Below, piece by piece: positions 38,234-49,880 of a stretch of DNA of 64,000 nucleotides. Each line of letters opens with the position of its first letter. The first letter of the stretch is position 1. Origin of the DNA: Talpa occidentalis (lineage: Eukaryota > Chordata > Mammalia > Eulipotyphla > Talpidae); NCBI RefSeq assembly GCF_014898055.3, contig NW_023605194.1:101997258-102061257 (forward strand), given 5' to 3'. Both the position numbers and the translations under genes were made by a program. The notes beneath the pieces were generated by a model. That model made no database searches and was not told the DNA's origin. It worked only from the letters and a program-made list of their open reading frames with translations.

Positions 38234-39128
38234 TTTTTAATTTTAATTTTACTTTTATATTCCCCATACAATTGCAACCCCCTTATTTTGACCCCAATCC
38301 CTCCTTTCCCCGACCCCCATCTCCCATAGAGTGTCTCTGGTTCATAGTTGTTTGTTGATTTTGATTTTCACTTTCTTATAGTTATTCATTTTCCTGGTCT
38401 CTTATTTAAGTTTTCTAGATCCCTGCTATGAGTGAGACCATCCGGTATTTTTCTTTTTCTTTCTGGCTTATTTCGCTGAGCATGATCCCTTCTAGCGCCA
38501 TCCATGTTGCTGCAAATTCCATGTGTTTATCTTTTTTGAATGCTGAGTAATATTTCATGGTGTGTATGTACCACATCCTCTTGATCCAGTCATCTATTTT
38601 TGGGCATTTGGGCTGTTTCCAAAGCTTAGCTATTGTAAACAGTGCTGCTATAAACATAGGGGTGCAGGTGCTCTTTGGAATTGATGTTTCTGTGTCCTTT
38701 GGGTAAATACCTAGGAGTGGAATTGCTGGATCCTATGGAAGCTCTATGTTTAGTAGGTCAAGAAATCTCCACACAGCTCTCCATAGTGGTTGGACCAGTT
38801 TGCACTCCCACCAACAGTGCAGGAGAGTTCCTTTTTCTCCACATCCTCACCAACATTTGTTGTTGCTAGTTTTTTTAATATGTGCCATTCTCACTGGTGT
38901 GCGATGGTATCTCATGGTAGTTTTGATTTGCATTTCCCTGATTACAAGTGATGTTGAACATTTTTTCATATGCCTGTTGGCCATTTGCATTTCCTCTTCA
39001 GAGAAGTTTCTTTTTAGCTCTTCTGCCCATTTTTTGACTGGATTATTTTCTTTGTTTTTGTTGAGTTTCATCAGCTCTTTGTAGATTTTTGTGATCAGTC
39101 CTTTATCATTAGCGTTGTGTGCAAAATG
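38234..39128 (-). mobile_element. 5'-truncated L1 (LINE-1) insert, 3' end of ORF2 plus 3' UTR
   Basis: Reading on the minus strand, the segment encodes the L1 ORF2 C-terminus (motifs [20 protein letters not shown] and MFIAALFTIAKLWKQPKCP), then a 3' UTR and a poly(A) tail seen as poly(T) at the left end. It is flanked by a perfect 17-bp target duplication TTGAATGCTTATTCTTT (38217-38233 and 39129-39145). The ORF2 frame has a TAG at 38735-38733, in the position where active L1s read a Tyr codon between Pro and Asp. The insertion is inactive because it is truncated. Confidence 0.92.
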
Positions 39129-39621
39129 TTGAATGCTTATTCTTTGAGCTACATTTCTTAATTTATTTCTAATCATGATATAAATGGCACTTAAATACCG
39201 TTAATGAACACTTTACTTTTTGAAGGAAAAACTTATTAACCATTTTATATCACTTAAAAAAAAATCAAATGAAATCCTAATGTCCCAACAATTTGACACT
39301 TTTTTTACTAAGGTTCACGCCTATTCAAATGTATGTTACCACGCCCAGTCCACCGGAGATTTTGCATCGTTCTTTGATGTTCTTGAAGTAATATTTCTAG
39401 TCCACTTCTCCTATGTAATTTTATCTGAATGTAAACCAATTTTTGTACTTAAAAATCTTTGATTAGTTAATTATACTCAGTAAAAATATGTTTATAAATT
39501 TCTACTGATTTATTTCCTGGATTAATAAAGCTTTAATCATTAAATAGTCTATCATTTAAATTGTTCACTATATCATTAGTTATATTTTCAATATAACATA
39601 ATTTTGTAATTTAAAAAAAAA

Positions 39622-39879
39622 TTTTTTTAAAGATTTTATTTATTTATACAAGCACTGGGTACAGTCAGAAGCACGGGAGGGTGAGAGAATTCACCAGAGT
39701 CAGAGGGGAGAACAGAGCAGACAGAATGACAAAGTACACTGCTGAGGGGAGCAGTGGGTGGTAGGAGAGGTCTGCGCGCCATGTGGGACCCTCGCCGGTG
39801 GCTGGGGATTGAACCTGCGCTGCAGAGGCTACAGGCAGCTTCACAGCCCAGGGCTCAACCGCTGAGCCACCCGTGCCAA
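39622..39879 (-). mobile_element. tRNA-derived SINE, type B
   Basis: AAGATTTTATTTATTTATAC, AAGCACTGGGTACAGTCAGA and right end CGCTGAGCCACCCGTGCC, which lacks the last AGGCCC. No clear duplication. Confidence 0.88.
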
Positions 39880-40656
39880 GGTTTTAAAATTTGGGGATGG
39901 GATATTTAGATTTTAGATTAATTTTAGATTTTAGATTAATTTTAGATTAATACAGGCATTTAATACTGTTCCAGTATTGAGTCTTCTCATTGACGAACTC
40001 AGTATGTCTCCATTTATTCAAGTCTCTTTCATGTCCCACAATGAAGTTTTACAGTTTTCTTTTTATGGGTTTCACATATTTCTTTTTGAATTTAAGATAA
40101 CATACATTTGACCGATATAAAGATACATATTTTTCATTCTCTTCCCTCTTTTTCTCTTGTCATTCCAAATAGATTGGGAATGAATTACCCCACAATCTTG
40201 TAAGCGCCTAGGATAAAGCTAGGCTAGAATTGTCGCTAGAGAGAGAAATACTTGTTGAATGAATAAATGAATGAAAGGATTGATTCATAAACTAGAAATG
40301 CAACAGGAAGAATCTGGGGAAGATGCCAGGAAAAGTCTCAAAAGATTTGTCATTCCTTAAAAATGGATGATAAATTGTGACTTGGTATCACCATATGACA
40401 GATTTGACAAGCTGTTAGATTTTTTTAAATTAAAAAGACAAAATGACCTGGATATTACACAAATTCTTCCAATGTGGATTCACTTAGAGTTCCAGAGGAG
40501 ATAAATATATACTTCTGATTTCTTCACACTTTGGGGGGGAAAAAAAAAAAAACCAAAGTTTTTCTACCTGTGAAATTTTCTAAAACACTTTGAGAATCAA
40601 GGATAATTAAAAACTTCTTTTATAAAGGATGCCTGCTACCTAAAAGCCACAGATTT

Positions 40657-41683
40657 TTTTTTTTTGAGGCAGAAAGCAAGAATTTTTATTAATCAACTGT
40701 GATTGCTTCTAGCTCTCATTTTGAAAAGGGGTTTTCATTTCCAATTCAGTGATATGGTCAGCAGTATCAACAGCAATAACTATGCCTATACAGGGACCAC
40801 TGAGCCCAGTGACGGCGCTGGAGAAAGATGTGTACCGTCCAGGTGGCTCTGGTAACAGTTTTGGGGTGGCAGGAGGGGTGTGGTCTGGGCTTCTTATTTG
40901 TCTCTGCTCTGCTGATTCTCTGCATCTATGCTGCTGGTCCTGCACAGATACACAATTTCTTGTAATTTTCTGATTTCAATTCTTTTTTTTAATAATAAAT
41001 TTTATTTTTATATTCCCTATACAATTGCAACCCCCTTATTTTGACCCCAATCCCTCCTCTCCCGCCCTCTACCCCCCATAGAGTGTCTCTGGTTCATAGT
41101 TTTTTGTTGATTTTGATTTTCACTTTCTTATAGTTATTCATTTTCCTGGTCCATTATTTAAGTTTTCTAGATTCCTGCTATGAGTGAGACCATCCGGTAT
41201 TTTTCTTTTTCTTTCTGGCTTATTTCGCCGAGCATGATCCCTTCCAGCGCCATCCATGTTGCTGCAAATTGCGTGTGTTTATCTTTTTTGAATGCTGAGT
41301 AATATTCCATGGTGTATATGTACCACATCTTCTTGATCCAGTCATCTATTTTTGGGCATTTGGGTTGTTTCCAAAGCTTAGCTATTGTAAATAGTGCTGC
41401 TATAAACATAGGGGTGCAGGTGTTCTTTGGAATTGATGTTTCTGTGTCCTTTGGGTAAATACCTAGGAGTGGAATTGCTGGATCCTATGGAAGCTCTATG
41501 TTTAGTAGGTCCAGAAATCTCCACACAGCTCTCCACAGTGGTTGGACCAGTTTGCACTCCCACCAACAGTGCAGGAGAATTCCTTTTTCTCCACACCCTC
41601 GCCAACATTTGTTGTTGCTAGTTTTTTTAATATGTGCCATTCTCACTGGTGTGCGATGGTATCTCATGGTAGTTTTGATTTGC
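40657..41683 (-). mobile_element. 5'-truncated L1 insert with attached non-L1 3' sequence
   Basis: The L1 part (about 40984-41683, minus strand) is the same ORF2-end and 3' UTR as at 38234-39128 and includes its own short A-run. Beyond it, 40657-40983 is non-L1 sequence that ends with AATAAA (40690-40685, minus strand) about 20 bases before a second poly(A) (poly(T) at 40654-40665). The 16-bp target duplication TAAAAGCCACAGATTT (40641-40656) and TAAATGCCACAGATTT (41684-41699, one mismatch) flanks both parts together, so they entered as one cDNA. This is either an L1 3' transduction or a template-switch chimera with a cellular mRNA. Confidence 0.85.
40666..40983 (-). pseudogene. Transduced or chimeric mRNA 3'-end fragment
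   Basis: On the minus strand this has the look of an mRNA 3' end: a 78-codon open frame (40945-40709), a stop, a short 3' UTR, AATAAA and a poly(A) tail. I do not recognise the peptide. In another frame the upstream part also reads open for about 29 codons, so the open frame may be fortuitous. It is not expected to be expressed. Confidence 0.5.
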
Positions 41684-41847
41684 TAAATGCCACAGATTTA
41701 ATGGGTCTTTTAAATAAGAAATGTGCTAACCCAAAGACCTACTGATATTTGGGGCGGTGAGAGGATTTTTAAATGGAGTTCCTCACCACACCTTATCTAT
41801 TGCTTCATCCCCTCACATTTGGTCTGTAGTCAAAGAAGAACATTATA

Positions 41848-42096
41848 GGGCCTCTCCTGGTGGCGCAGTGGTTGAGCCCTGGGCTGCGAAACTGCCCACG
41901 GCCTCTGCAGCGCCGGTTCGATCCCCGGCCACAGTTGAGGGTTCCACATGGCGCGCAGACCTCTCCCGCCACCCACTGCTCCCCTCAGCAGTGTACTTCG
42001 TCAGTCTGCCTGTTCTGTTCCCCGCTCTGGCTCTGGTGAATTCTCTTACCCTCCCACACTTCTGACTATAGCCAATGCTTGTATAAATAAATCTCT
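41848..42096 (+). mobile_element. tRNA-derived SINE, type B
   Basis: Head GGGCCTCTCCTGGTGGCGCAG, B box GGTTCGATCCCC, tail CTTGTATAAATAAATCTC without a long A-tail. No clear duplication. Confidence 0.9.
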
Positions 42097-44056
42097 CCCT
42101 GCCAAGGAGGTCAGCAGTCACTACTGTAGACTAAGGAAAGGGCTCAGAGCCTCTGTCACTTTGTGTCTGCATGGTTGAGGGGGAATTTTTTTAGACACTA
42201 GAGAGGTCGCACTGGCAGAGGGCAGGCCTCTCAGCTGTGCAGTCAACAGACTGAAAGTGGAAGAAGACTTCTTAGGCAGCAAGAATTCAACCTGACAGGA
42301 ATTTTTCTCCTGAGGTGAGACTCCTGCCACACTGTGATGAACAGAGTTGGTGGGGGCAGAGGGAACAGCTGACTTATCGCTGCCCTTCCTGCAGACTTCC
42401 CTGTTACTTTGTGGTCCCAAAGTGAGGCTGGAGAGGAACCATCAAAAACCTCAGAAGACTTAACCCAGAAGCCTGAGGAAAGCTCTGCCTTTTTTCAAGA
42501 GAGTGAAGTGCTTTACACATGGCAGCCACTTTTTCAGACTGCTGAAATGCAACCCAAGCCCCACCTTCCACCCCCAGCCTTGTCTCACCTTTGTGTGCAG
42601 TGGCAGGAGCAAAGATGTGGCTTCAGAATTTCTGGAAAAACTCCTTCCTACCCTCACAACACTCATAGCCTGTGCCAAGATATCTACCTTGAAACCTTGA
42701 AGATTAATCACATTATCCCTTTATCCCTGTTTCCATCCACACTACAAGAAGCCAGGTCACCCTCCCCTCCCTTCCGCCAATCCCCGTAGGCTCTTAATCT
42801 CATTCTCTTCCCTTCCCTCCCCTCTCGCCAGCTCTCAGTGCTCATCCGCTTGTTCACTGTTCTGGCTGGTCTGTTGGTGGTGAAATCCCCACACACTCAG
42901 TCTGCTCTGTGACGATCCCTTCACTGTCTCACTTCAACTGAAACCTGACTCTCCCCAAACCTCCTCTGTGGCCCTCTCTCTAGTGGTGGCCTTTATCTCC
43001 ATCACATGGGCCTGGAGTGAGGGTCCCTTTTGTCTTAACTGCCACTTTCAAACTCCTCCTTCCTCAGAAGCCCCAGCTTGGGAGTAATTTCAGTATCAGC
43101 GGTGTTAGCTTTCGAATATCCTGACCCCCGTTTCCTTGACTTCCCTCTCCCTGTGATTTTGCCTTCCACTCTGTGTCACTCACTCACTCTGAATCATACT
43201 GCAGACGTTGACATCATAATAGCAACATCTTCATATTCTTGGTGGCCAGCATCCCGCCAGAGCCACCACTACTCCCTCAGAACCCTGATGCCGACGGTCC
43301 GTGCCCATCACTGAGATCTCCGGCCCCTGGACTCTGCCCCCTGCTCAGATCCCTTCCTTCCTCCTTTTGTGGCATACACATCCTTGGTCATTTTTATACT
43401 CACTTCCTGACAGAGTTTTTTCTCGTTGTCTGCTAAAATTTACCCCCCTCTCTTCCAAAATGCTAGAATTGTAAAGAAGCACGTAGCTGAATCTATGCAC
43501 TACATTCCCCAGGCTCCTTGCACTTAAAGGTGCCAGAGGACAAAACTTTGTTAATGGAATACCACGCTATGTGATGTGTGGCGGTGGCAGTCAAGGCTCT
43601 TAAAAAAAGGGCCAAACTTCCTCCTCGTGCTTTCTTTCCACCTTTGAGAACTGCTCAAAGATGTGCCTGCTACCCAGTTTCTTTGAATCAGATGAAATAA
43701 AAGCTCTAGGTCATGGAAGAGAAATAAGATGGAAGGCCCCTCAGTCCCTAAGGCTGAGGCCCTGTGACCTGCAATGGTTACTTTGGCCTGTTGCTTGAAA
43801 TAGAAATAAAATCTGCTTTAAATTGCAGAATTAATGTTGGGTTGCTTTGTTCCAGCAACTGAGCTGTATTCTAAATAATACAATTCTCAACCCCCTGCTG
43901 TTCTTTCTTCCTAATACCCACCTGGCAAAACAACCTGGTGAAAGCACCACCTTGGTCTCACCTGCACTCATTCATAGAATCGTGCCAGAGGAAAACTGCT
44001 GCAGATTGCTCTTGTACTACAATAAATCCTTGGCCACTGAATTCTAGTTGGGTTTT

Positions 44057-44067
44057 TTTTTTAAGGT

Positions 44068-44102
<35 letters not shown>

Positions 44103-44342
44103 TACAAGCACTGGGTACAGTCAGAAGCGCGGGAGGGGAAGAAAATTCACCAGAGCCAGAGTGGGGAGCAGAACAGGCAGACTGAGGGAGTACACTGCAC
44201 CAGGGGAGCAGCAGGCATGGCAGGAGAGGTCTGTCACGCCATGTGGGACCGTCACCGGCAGCTGGGGATCGAACATGTGCTGCAGAGGCTGCAGGCAGCT
44301 TCGCAGCCCGGGGCTCAACCGCTGGACCACCGGGGAGGCCCC
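44057..44342 (-). mobile_element. tRNA-derived SINE, type B, with expanded TTTA tail
   Basis: Perfect duplication CTAGTTGGGTTTT (44044-44056, 44343-44355). The usual three or four TTTA units have grown to about nine (44069-44104), a microsatellite born in a SINE tail. Confidence 0.94.
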
Positions 44343-44905
44343 CTAGTTGGGTTTTAATGACACCTGGCAATTATACCACAACTCCCTGGTACCTGCATCC
44401 TTCTAGACAAATTAACTATTCTACTCCTTCCTCAAACCTCCAACACTTTGCCCCTCATTTTATACTAAGTGAAAAGCCTGCATTCTGATGGGAGAATTGA
44501 AGGCCTTGAAAGAAAGTTTCAACATGTTCCAGTCTCATTATTTCCCTCCCTCTCCTCTCATGTCCCTACCCATCTTCTATCTTGCCTTTCCTCCCTTTAC
44601 TGTGGATAAATGGGTGAGACTCTCATTTAAGGGAAACAAGTCTACATTTGCACCAGGTCTCATCCCTTCTTGCCTAGTCAGACTTTGCCCCAGTGATTCT
44701 CCCTTCTTCCCTGTATCGTCACATTTTTCTTCTTTCCAGGGCATAAAAATATGCTTTCATTTGTCCCTCTTTCAAGCTTCCTTCCCTTCCAATTGTCTTG
44801 TCATCTCTCTGTTTGTGGCAAAAGAGTCTGAAAGAGATATCTATATTTTTTGAATTTAGATCTTGTGGTCTTATTTTCTCTTTAAGGGCCTCCCTGAGGC
44901 CCTGA

Positions 44906-45160
44906 GGGCCTCCCTGGTGGCGCTAGGGTTAAAGACAGTGCTATCAAGCTATCACCAGCCACAGCAGTACGAGTTCAATCCCCTCGCAGGGAGCAACCCA
45001 CATGGCCCAGCAGACTTCTTCCTCATCTGCTGCTCCCCTCAGCAGTGTATTTCAGTAGATCTGTCTCTTCTGCTCCCCACTCTCTCTGGTGAATCTCCTC
45101 ACCTCTGCACCTCTGGCTTACACCCTAGTTCTTATATGCATAAATAAATAAATCTTTAAA
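44906..45160 (+). mobile_element. tRNA-derived SINE, type A
   Basis: Head GGGCCTCCCTGGTGGCGCTA, preceded by a partial duplicate of the head at 44887 (GGGCCTCCCTGAGGCCCTGA). Its A-tail is directly followed by the short SINE at 45173. Confidence 0.9.
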
Positions 45161-45172
45161 AAAATTATTTTT

Positions 45173-45288
45173 GGGCCTTCCCCTGGTGGCGCAGTGGTTG
45201 AGCACTGGGTTGCGAGGCTGCCCGCAGCCTCTGCAGCACCAGTTGGATCCCCGGCCACTGGCGAGAGTCCCACAAAGAAAAAAAAAAA
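45173..45288 (+). mobile_element. Short SINE: tRNA-like head only with poly(A)
   Basis: Type B head and B-box region end at GGCGAGAGTCCCACAAAG and pass directly into poly(A). Duplication AAAATTATTTT (45161-45171, 45289-45299) shows insertion in the tail of the preceding SINE as a 116-bp unit. Confidence 0.88.
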
Positions 45289-45879
45289 AAAATTATTTTG
45301 AAGAAGTTTAAGCATACACAAAGGTAGGTAGTATAATGAACTTCCATATGTCTTTACTGACTGCTAACGGTTATAACTATTTTGTCCACCTATTATAGCC
45401 ACTCTCCTTCCCTTAGTCTTCTGGAGTGCTTAAAAGTAAACCCTTGACATCTCCTTTCACCTGTAGACACTCCATTACACACCTCTCAGAAATAACGACC
45501 GTAAAATATGCCATCACACCACCGGTGTCATAGTCAACAAATCTAAATATACAATGAGGGTTTAAATGTCCTAGGTGTCCTCAAAAATATCTTTTTATGA
45601 TAGATTTGCCCAAACTAGGCTCTAAATACATTGCATTCATCCCTTAAGTCTTTTTTTTTTTTCTTCTTTAGCATTTTCTCTCTCTCTGTTTTTTTCCCCA
45701 TGCCATTTATGTGTGTGTGTGTGTTTTTTTTTAAGGTCTTTTTTTTTTTTTCTATAGAAGGTTCCCCCTTCCGGACCTGGCTGTTTGCATCCTCATGTCC
45801 CCTCACTCCTGTAATTCCTGTACATTGTAGTTACAGAGAGGCTGGATTCCTTGGTCTCTTGAATCCATTCCAATCACAC

Positions 45880-46970
45880 TTTCAGCCCTACCGCTGCTCT
45901 AAAACTGTGTGTTACCAAGTTCATTAGGGACCTACCGCACCACATCAGGGGCCCATTCTCAGCAATCCTCCTTCTCGACCCATCAGCATTGTTGGAAATG
46001 GTCAGTTCTCAGTGCATTTCCCGTGTTTGCCTCACAGGACACCACACACTCATGGATTCACTTTTATCTCACTTGTTGCTCCTTTGCAGCCTCCTCTGTT
46101 CTCTCTCTCTCTCTTCTAAATGTCAGAGTGCTGTGGGGTTACTATTTGTTGCTCTTTTCAACCTGTACTAATTCGACTGGTGATCTCATCCAGTCCTTTG
46201 GTTTTAATTGCCATATTTATATGAGCTGACCTCCTAATTTATCATTTCAGCTGGGAGCTCTTCCCAGAAATCTGAATTCACATATCAACATTTTGATATA
46301 TGCATTTGAATGTCTAATAAGCATCTCAACTTGATCAGGTCCATAATTTGACACCTGACCTCCTTCCAAATCTGCTCCTCTCTCAGATTTCATCTCAGTT
46401 GATGGCAATGCCATCCTTCCAGTTCTTCAGGTTAAAAAAAAAAATCCTTTAATCATTCTAGATTCTTTGTTTCTATCCCACATAGAATTTATCGGTAAAT
46501 CCAGGTGACTCCCTTCAGGTGACTCCACTTTCAAAATATACCCACAGCCTGGTCATTTATCACCACGTCTACTGTTGTCATCTTGATTCAATCCGTTGTC
46601 CTCTCTTGCCTCATTCCAGTCTCCCAATTGCTCTCTGACCCATTCTTTTGTTCTTATCTCAGGGAGCTAGAGCTATCTTTTAAAAATATAGGTCACTCCT
46701 CTGCTCAAATATTGTAGTGTTTTCCCCATTGGAGTCAAAGCTGAAGTCTTTAAAATGACCTGTAAGTTCCCACACGTCCTGCTCCAATTATTTTCTGACA
46801 TGTCTCTCAACATTCTCCCAGCTCATTTACTCTGCTCCAGCCACACTGGCCCTCTGTTCTTTCTATCACATGCCTGATCTAAGCTTAGCAGTAAGTGTTA
46901 GACATGGAATGTTCTTCTTACTATATCATTGAAGCTAATTCCCTTTTTTGTCTTTTTAGTGAGTTATTTT
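45880..46970 (+). mobile_element. L2 (CR1-clade) LINE remnant
   Basis: The sequence follows the L2 reverse-transcriptase region in order: a block like GGACACCACACACTCATGG, then GTCAGAGTGCTGTGG (degraded GVPQG), GATCTCATCCAGTC, ATGGCAATGCCATCC, and ACTCCTCTGCTCAAA followed by TCTGCTCCAGCCACACTGG. It is heavily mutated with many stops and dates from early mammals. Confidence 0.65.
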
Positions 46971-46974
46971 CCTG

Positions 46975-47630
46975 TTCTACCTTTGAAAATGACATTCTCC
47001 TAGGAGTAGAATTGATGGATCAAAGAGCATCTGTGTTTTGCTAAATACTAAAATGTTACCAAATTACTTTCACTAATAATGTATGAGCTTTCCCATAGTC
47101 TAACCAACTGAGGCTATTAACAATTTTCAATTTTTTCATAATTAACATGTGGCTTTGATCTGAATTTCTCTTCTGAGGAACATCCATTTAAAAGCCATTT
47201 GTATTAATATTTCTGAAAACCATAAGTTCACTTCGCTACTTACTTTTCTAAGATGTTGGTGTTTTTCTTATTTATCTGCAGAAGTTCTTTGTACAATATA
47301 GAAACGAGTACTTGGTATGCAGTATGAGTTAGAATAAAATTATTCAAGTTTGTCATTTGTCTTTGACTTTATGATGGATTTTCCTCTGCAAAATTTTTAA
47401 AAGGCGGAAGTCTCATTCACTGTTTTATAAGTTCTGAGTATTGTGTCATAAAAGGCCTCTTCCATCTCAGATAACTTATTTTCTTATTTTTTCACATTTA
47501 AATCTTTTCTCCATCTGGAGTTCATCTGGTACAGGATGGGACATATATTTCCAACTTTATGGTTTTGGACACCCATTTGTTCCAGCATTCACTGAATGTC
47601 CCATGTTTTTTCCACTGACATGAAATACCA
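46975..47630 (-). mobile_element. Ancient L1 ORF2 fragment
   Basis: Read on the plus strand it shows the complement of L1 ORF2 landmarks such as TAGGAGTAGAATTGATGGATC, ...ATGTATGAGCTTTCCC, and further right a TTTATGGTTTTGGACA... CCATTTGTTCCAGCA block. Many indels; an old L1M-type copy in minus orientation. Confidence 0.5.
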
Positions 47631-48213
47631 CCAGGAGATTCCTAGGTGGGCTTTAATGGTGGTTAAGTTTAGGTTGATGTAAGAGTGTTTTCTCTTTGTG
47701 AATCCCTTCCTGGCAGGTAGAGGCCTCAAACATGTCATGGAGAGCTGCAAACAAGCCAAACCTGTAACATGCTGAAGGTCACACCCAGCAAATGCATGTA
47801 CAATGTCATCAAATTGTAGCTTGAAGTGTTGCGAGCACATGATTCTTACATAGTTAGTTTCTCCACCTCACACATTCTTTCCAATAATGGCAAAGGGACA
47901 GAGAACAGTCATATGGCTTTTGTTTGTTTGTTTTGCAGACTTACTCCATCAACATGTAAGGAAGGCCAGAAGCAAATATTTGCCAACCACTTTGAATTAT
48001 GGGGAAGAAGAGGGCTATCGCAATCCTCATGTTATCTCTTAGATTTCAAGCATATTATTGTGACATCAGCATTCTAGGCTCAATGAATTATTTCACTGAG
48101 TATAAACTCATCCATCTGTCTAACTAGCTGAGAAACCAGGCCACTAGGTATGTATTATGAGGGCCACAGGTTCATCCCACTGTGGGATGAAACTTTTCAG
48201 AACTGGTGATGAT

Positions 48214-48494
48214 GGGCCTCCCTGGTGGCGCAAGGGGTTGAGTCTCAGCATTATAAAGCTATCCGCGGACACTGCAGCATGGGTTTGATCCCCGACCTGA
48301 AAGATGGCTCACATGGCACAGCAGACCTCTCCTGTTTTGCCTGCTGCTCCCCTCAGCAGCGTATTTCAGTATATCTACCTGCTCTGCTTCCCATGCTGTC
48401 TCTGGTGAATCCTCCCAACACCTGCCCCCTGCCCACACCTCTGGCCTGTACCCAAGCTCTTATATGCATGAATAAATAAATCTTTAAAAAAAAA
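48214..48494 (+). mobile_element. tRNA-derived SINE, type A
   Basis: Head GGGCCTCCCTGGTGGCGCAA. Duplication AGAACTGGTGATG (48199-48211) / AGAACTCGTGATG (48495-48507). Confidence 0.93.
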
Positions 48495-49079
48495 AGAACT
48501 CGTGATGGCATATGAGACCATTAAAACTGGTTCACCTGGCATCTGTGTACTGGCTACTTTTAAACTAGGACAAGCATCTATTGTTCAGTGATAATAATTT
48601 TGATACCGATGACACTAAGATACTACAAAATCCTGCTATACCTTTCAAAGTAAGTAATGAATCACCAAAAATAATCATAAGAATATAGCTTAAGCTTTTG
48701 GCTATGCTTTTCTTTCTTTTCTTTTTTTTTTAATTTACTGTGTTACAGGTTTTTCTATGGAAGGATTTAACTCCAGAACAGCTAGATGGGAGAGAATCAT
48801 AGGGTAAGGCATGCAGAAAGGATGGGAATCTCCATGCTTTCTCCTCCTGCACACTCAGTCCCCATGTCTCCACATTCATCAACCCAAAACTCTGGTTGAG
48901 CTTCTTCCCGTCCCCCACCCTCCTTTATTTAAGTAAAAAGCAAAAGATTTATTTGATCTGAAGAGGAACAGGAGCATGGCTGGCTGTGTTTCTTAACGGA
49001 AACCCTATATGACACAGATGTTAATGTTTTTATTCAAGATATGGACAGGTTAAGTTTAGTGTCTCGATTCTTGCACCTT

Positions 49080-49175
49080 TTTTTCTGAGATTAAATAACT
49101 TAATCTCTGTAAGCCTTAATTTCCTTGTACATAAAATGGTGATTACAATAGTACTTACTGTTATAAGGATTAATA
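49080..49175 (+). mobile_element. MIR SINE remnant
   Basis: AATAACTTAATCTCTGTAAG, CCTTAATTTCCTTGTACATA, AAATGGTGATTACAATAGTA fit the sense MIR core. Confidence 0.45.
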
Positions 49176-49254
49176 AGAAAATTCTTTTAAAGCATAAGTA
49201 AAGCATTTCCTCCATATCTGATTGGCAAAGAACAAAATGTTCTGCAATACATTT

Positions 49255-49880
49255 GGCAGTGGGAATACGGTGGAGTAAGTACACTCATACATTGTTTGGA
49301 AGAGTGTTAATTGGTAAAAGCATCACATAAGACAGTTTGACAAAATCTATTAAAATTACAAATAGACACACATACCTTGACCCACAGTTCCTTTTCCTAA
49401 AATTTATCAAGCAGATGTACTTGTAAATGACCAAACTCATAACTGAATGCAGATATTTATTGCAGTACTATTGTAATAAGAAGGGTGGAAACAAGCTAAA
49501 CATTCCTTTTATATATTAGGGATTGTTTTGATGGACCCATGCTATCAAATGCCAGGTTGTAAGAAAGTATAAGGAAACATTTATGTTATCAAATGGGATT
49601 TTATGTTAAGATACAATGTTAATTGAGAAGAAAGGTGTAGCAGAGTATGCAAAAAGAGTGCCTGGAGATTAGATAGCACATACATATTTGCTTACATAAT
49701 ACAGAAATGCTCAAGAAAAACACTCAAGAAAATGGTAGTACTGATTTCCTCTGCAGCTGGGATTTCCTGGTGGAAGTTTTCTAAGAATTTTCTGAGTTGA
49801 CCAGGAAACTTTTTATACTATATCCTTTTTATCTTTGGATTGTACTCTGTAAGCATATAACTTATTTTTTAAAAACAAAT
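49255..49880 (+). mobile_element. Ancient L1 3' region
   Basis: Landmarks in order: TAATTGGTAAAAGCATC...GACAGTTTGACAAAATCTA, CCTTGACCCACAGTTCC, TATTTATTGCAGTACTATTGTAATA, GGTGGAAACAAGCTAAACAT and a terminal TTTGGATTGTACTCTGTAAGC. Typical of an L1M copy, non-coding. Confidence 0.55.

Noticed and set aside
38415..38657. An 80-codon gene resembling a conserved protein (also at 41167-41409)
   Set aside because: It is the C-terminal tail of L1 ORF2 in truncated, inactive L1 inserts.
48172..48190. Short palindrome TCATCCCACTGTGGGATGA next to a SINE
   Set aside because: An 8-bp stem with a 3-base loop in non-coding DNA is expected by chance at this scale.
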